A stretch of 64,000 nucleotides of DNA. Origin: Bacteroidota bacterium. Its GTDB lineage: Bacteria; Bacteroidota; Bacteroidia; Bacteroidales; SKPS01. The position numbers and the translations under genes were made by a program. Below the pieces are notes generated by a model, which searched no databases, was not told the DNA's origin, and saw only the letters and a list, made by a program, of their open reading frames with translations. Position 1 is the first letter of the stretch. Each line of letters begins with the position of its first letter. The stretch lies in the NCBI GenBank assembly GCA_022709695.1, contig JAKLII010000007.1, positions 62,001 through 126,000 on the forward strand. The letters run 5' to 3'. This document shows positions 61,280-64,000 of the stretch, piece by piece.

Positions 61280-61888
61280 CTATTTACGGGCTTCCATGTA
61301 CTGCTCCAGGAGCCGGGCCACATATTTCCCGAAAACATCAAACTCGATGTTTACCACCGTTCCCTTCCTGAAATTATGAAAGTTGGTAACCTGATAGGTG
61401 TAGGGGATGATGGCAACGGAAAAATGGCCGGGCAGGGAATCCACTACTGTGAGACTCACCCCGTTAACAGATATGGAACCTTTTTCAACGGTAATGTTCC
61501 CCCCTTTCTGGTCGTACCGGAAGGTGAATTTCCAGCTCCCATCGGTCTCCTCCACGGCAGTGCATACTGCGGTCTGGTCAACGTGACCCTGTACAATATG
61601 GCCGTCAAATCTCTCCCCCATGAGCATGCTCCGCTCAAGGTTCACCTCCGTTTCCGTCTCCCACGTGCCCAGGTTGGTTTTTTGTAAAGTCTCATCAATG
61701 GCGGTCACCACATACCGGTTCTTTTCCGGCATTACCTTTACAATGGTGAGGCATACCCCGTCGTGCGACATGCTCTGATCCACTTTAAGCTCATGGGCGA
61801 TGTCGGTTTCCAGCGTAAAATGGATATTCCCCTTATCACGCACTATTTCTGCCACACGGGCAGTTCTTTCTACGATTCCGGTAAACAT
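61280..61888 (-). CDS. ribE: Riboflavin synthase alpha subunit
   Basis: 202-residue lumazine dismutase giving riboflavin. Two internal homologous barrels begin MFTGIVERTARV and MGERFDGHIVQGHVDQTA; SINGVSLTVV-type motif SVNGVSLTVVD and a first-barrel SHDGVCLTIV are the substrate sites. The C-terminal helix (FGKYVARLLEQYM) makes the trimer. No FMN riboswitch is visible upstream. Dus lies directly downstream. Confidence 0.96.
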   Translation of the reverse strand: MFTGIVERTARVAEIVRDKGNIHFTLETDIAHELKVDQSMSHDGVCLTIVKVMPEKNRYVVTAIDETLQKTNLGTWETETEVNLERSMLMGERFDGHIVQGHVDQTAVCTAVEETDGSWKFTFRYDQKGGNITVEKGSISVNGVSLTVVDSLPGHFSVAIIPYTYQVTNFHNFRKGTVVNIEFDVFGKYVARLLEQYMEARK

Positions 61889-61942
61889 ACTGATTCAATG
61901 GATTGGTTCAGGGGCGCAAGATACCAATTTTCCGCCAATTCA

Positions 61943-64000
61943 TCAGTACAACACATGTACGATCCCATTCAGTGACAGCGATCGGGTGCCTTTAAGGGAG
62001 GTAAACAAAACTTCACATACATAATAATATACACCCGCCGAAACAGGTTGTCCGGTTTGCTGGTGGGTGCCGTCCCACAGGATATCCGGGTTTTCAGTCT
62101 GAAACACCTCCGCTCCCCACCGGTTCATGATCCGCAGCTTGATTTTTTCTACCGAGGCATAGGGGAAAGGGGTAAGTTTATCATTGAAGCCGTCACCATT
62201 GGGGGTGAATACATTGGGAATTCTGTATATGATACAATGTTCGCTGTCCATACAGTACATAGCTGAAAATTCCCCTTTGTTACCCACTGTATCGATCCCC
62301 CGTATTTTGTAGCAGCCCACAACAGATGCCGGTTGCATGGCATGCAGATATAAGGTGTCGTTGGGCGAGACGGCGGTATAAATCAGTACGAAATCGGCAT
62401 CCGGATCCGGTGCATACCAGACCTCGTATCCGGCAATATCTGCCCCGCAGTCTGCGGGGGGTCTTCCCCACCTGACCGAATTCTCAAGGCAGTCGGTTTC
62501 CACCATGAAGTCGGGCGGGCAGGGACCTATATTGTCAACCGGAGCATTGCAGGCAGTCTGTGACCAGTTCAGAAGGGGATCGGTGATGTTCGGGGCTCCG
62601 TAGGTGCCGGTACTCATCACCTTGTAGCAGTAATCAGTGCCATTGTTAAGCCCGTGATCGGTGTAGCTCAGCTCCGTAGTGGAGGTGAGGGAGTCGTACA
62701 GCAGGGTTACCGGATTTCGCCGGTAAATAGTGTACAGGTAATTCTCCCAGGGAGTTAAAGGGCTCCAGGCCAGTACCATTTGCTTGTCCTGAGGCTGTGT
62801 GGCAATGAATACGGAGGAGGCGGAGGAGGAGTATCCAACGATAAACCGGTTTCCGGGTTCATCGTTGAGCAGGGCGATCCGGTACGTGTAACCTGTGTCA
62901 ACCGTGTTCAGGTTCTGATCGGTATAGGAGGTGTCGGTGAGGGCTGGGAGGGAATCGATGAGCTGGAAATTGGTGCCTGTGCCAACCGCCCGGTAGATGT
63001 GGTACTTGTAAGGCCCCGGTGCAATCACGGTATCAATTTCGATGGGTTGCACCCAGTCTACCAGCATCATTCCAACGGTGTCATCGGTGCGGGTAACAGA
63101 CACATGGGTGATCACCGGCACATCCCGTTTCAGCTGGCTGCATGCTTCATCGGAGGCAAGGCTTTGTGCCCCGTCGGGGAAGTCTGCGACAATACGGTAA
63201 CAGTAGTTGAGGCCATGTACCAGCCCCTTCCCGTTATTGTCGTCGATAAATATCGTGTTATTCAGGCCGGTGACCGTGGCGATCTTTTTATATCCTGTCC
63301 AGGCAGGTATCCCCGTTATACAGGGCCCGGGAACAAAATTGGAAGGCCCGATTTTCCGGTACACCGAATAGCCGGACGCCCCGCTGCACGGGCTTGCACT
63401 CCAGTCGACCACCATACTGAACCCAACCGGATTTACCTGGAGGGTTTCCGGGGCCGGAGCAATTACGGTTATAAACATCGATTCAAGGTCGAAGAGGTTA
63501 ACCGGAATACCCGGGTCCTGGGCTTTGAAAGTTACCAGATAGGGTTGCTTGCGCACCGCATTACAGGCAGGGGTCCAGTTAAAGGTTCCCGAAACCGATC
63601 CGATGGAAGTAACATCAGGGAAAGTGGCTGGCGAAGGGTTGAGATTGAACGGCCCCCCCTCGGCCGAAAGGGTAATGGCTTCGTTGTTGGGATCGGTGGC
63701 CGAAACGACGAATGTCAGGGTTGTCCCGACAACCACACAGGTATCCTTGGGGGCAGAAATCACAGGAGGTTTGTTGTTGCATGAAGCCACATACACCTGC
63801 ATATCCCTGATAACATAGCCGATTTCAACACCATACCGCCATTCTTCAATCAGCAGGGCAAAGTTGAACTCACCAATCAGCTGGGGGGCATCCCATAAAA
63901 AGTCACCGGTGACAGGATTGATTCCCAGGTATGCAGATGCCCCGGGAAAGGTATAATTGCCGATGTCTTTGCCGTTTTCCCCTTTGCATACGATAAGCTT
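61943..64000 (-). CDS. Large secreted fibronectin-III-like protein with gliding-type C-terminal domain (5' end outside window)
   Basis: At least 685 residues; the frame is open to the window edge (…LIGEFNFALLIEEWRYGVEIGYVIRDM precedes the first internal Met at 63802), so the true start lies beyond 64000. Domains seen: Ig/cadherin-like repeats (PPVISAPKDTCVVVGTTLTF, NPVTGDFLWDAPQ), three or four FN3-like domains (SGYSVYRKIG, YKYHIYRAVG, YLYTIYRRNP, AGYEVWYAPD), and a CHU_C type B T9SS sorting domain (IPNVFTPNGDGFNDK...IMNRWGAEVFQ). Probably a cell-surface adhesin or gliding-related protein. Confidence 0.9.
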   Translation of the reverse strand, partial: KLIVCKGENGKDIGNYTFPGASAYLGINPVTGDFLWDAPQLIGEFNFALLIEEWRYGVEIGYVIRDMQVYVASCNNKPPVISAPKDTCVVVGTTLTFVVSATDPNNEAITLSAEGGPFNLNPSPATFPDVTSIGSVSGTFNWTPACNAVRKQPYLVTFKAQDPGIPVNLFDLESMFITVIAPAPETLQVNPVGFSMVVDWSASPCSGASGYSVYRKIGPSNFVPGPCITGIPAWTGYKKIATVTGLNNTIFIDDNNGKGLVHGLNYCYRIVADFPDGAQSLASDEACSQLKRDVPVITHVSVTRTDDTVGMMLVDWVQPIEIDTVIAPGPYKYHIYRAVGTGTNFQLIDSLPALTDTSYTDQNLNTVDTGYTYRIALLNDEPGNRFIVGYSSSASSVFIATQPQDKQMVLAWSPLTPWENYLYTIYRRNPVTLLYDSLTSTTELSYTDHGLNNGTDYCYKVMSTGTYGAPNITDPLLNWSQTACNAPVDNIGPCPPDFMVETDCLENSVRWGRPPADCGADIAGYEVWYAPDPDADFVLIYTAVSPNDTLYLHAMQPASVVGCYKIRGIDTVGNKGEFSAMYCMDSEHCIIYRIPNVFTPNGDGFNDKLTPFPYASVEKIKLRIMNRWGAEVFQTENPDILWDGTHQQTGQPVSAGVYYYVCEVLFTSLKGTRSLSLNGIVHVLY

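Noticed and set aside
61889-61942. FMN riboswitch upstream of ribE
   Set aside because: The gap has only 54 bases and no RFN element sequence; ribE is a stand-alone biosynthetic gene here.
62780-63784. 334-codon open frame on the plus strand opposite the CHU_C protein
   Set aside because: Gly/Val/Arg-rich translation typical of antisense reading; the minus-strand frame contains clear FN3-like and sorting domains.

Overview
The window looks like a chromosomal segment of an anaerobic or micro-aerophilic member of the Bacteroidota, class Bacteroidia (Bacteroidales/Marinilabiliales type). The evidence is the recurrent TAnnTTTG -7 promoter box in front of many genes, type IX secretion substrates with CHU_C-type or type A sorting ends, a GIN-domain barrel protein, DUF4271, a short AtpC, and fermentative genes (pta-ackA, Na+-pumping methylmalonyl-CoA decarboxylase, class II ribonucleotide reductase, rubredoxin-flavoprotein). 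Coding density is very high. I see 57 protein genes and one tRNA; no gap between genes exceeds about 290 bases. There is no rRNA operon, CRISPR array, transposase or prophage.

Layout: 1-460, tRNA-Asn followed by a GIY-YIG gene that ends in a copy of part of the same tRNA. 598-6200, atpDC, a TauE-like exporter, and the rsgA-dtd-mazG-thioredoxin run. 6220-15354, an alcohol dehydrogenase and a minus-strand envelope cassette: MORN-like repeat protein, LysM pseudo-lytic transglycosylase, two SGNH proteins and an MBOAT acyltransferase. 15383-20139, a polyprenyl synthase, an ECF sigma/anti-sigma pair and a secreted CHU_C protein. 20342-29765, Hrb-type flavoprotein, pta-ackA, a GIN-barrel protein, pyruvate/oxaloacetate carboxyltransferase, dxs and murI. 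29766-36384, a seven-gene operon (DUF4271, hemD, rnpA, yidD, ctp, O-antigen ligase, chaN-like). 36460-41758, yebC and the complete methylmalonyl-CoA epimerase/decarboxylase operon. 41947-47795, an operon running rbfA, lolC/E-like permease, Ig-like lipoprotein, KdsA-like synthase, an aldolase-CBS fusion and a KdsC-like phosphatase. 47914-64000, a YhbP-like protein, nrdJ, RNase H, a C10 peptidase, a vWA lipoprotein, an S46 dipeptidyl-peptidase, manC, SprT, dus, ribE and a second CHU_C adhesin-like protein that runs off the window.

Fermentation genes fit together: pyruvate/oxaloacetate carboxyltransfer, methylmalonyl-CoA decarboxylation with Na+ pumping, and acetate formation by Pta/AckA give a propionate- and acetate-forming anaerobe. 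Envelope genes form the second theme: Kdo-type sugar synthesis, O-antigen ligation, GDP-mannose, glycan O-acetylation and T9SS secretion.

The most interesting candidate is the tight kdsA / aldolase-CBS / kdsC-like operon. An F6P-aldolase-type domain is fused to a CBS pair that resembles the CBS pair of arabinose-5-phosphate isomerase KdsD, and it sits where kdsD might be expected. This suggests an alternative way of supplying or altering the aldose phosphate for a 3-deoxy-ulosonic acid. The second candidate is the O-acetylation cassette whose LysM transglycosylase-like protein has lost its catalytic glutamate.
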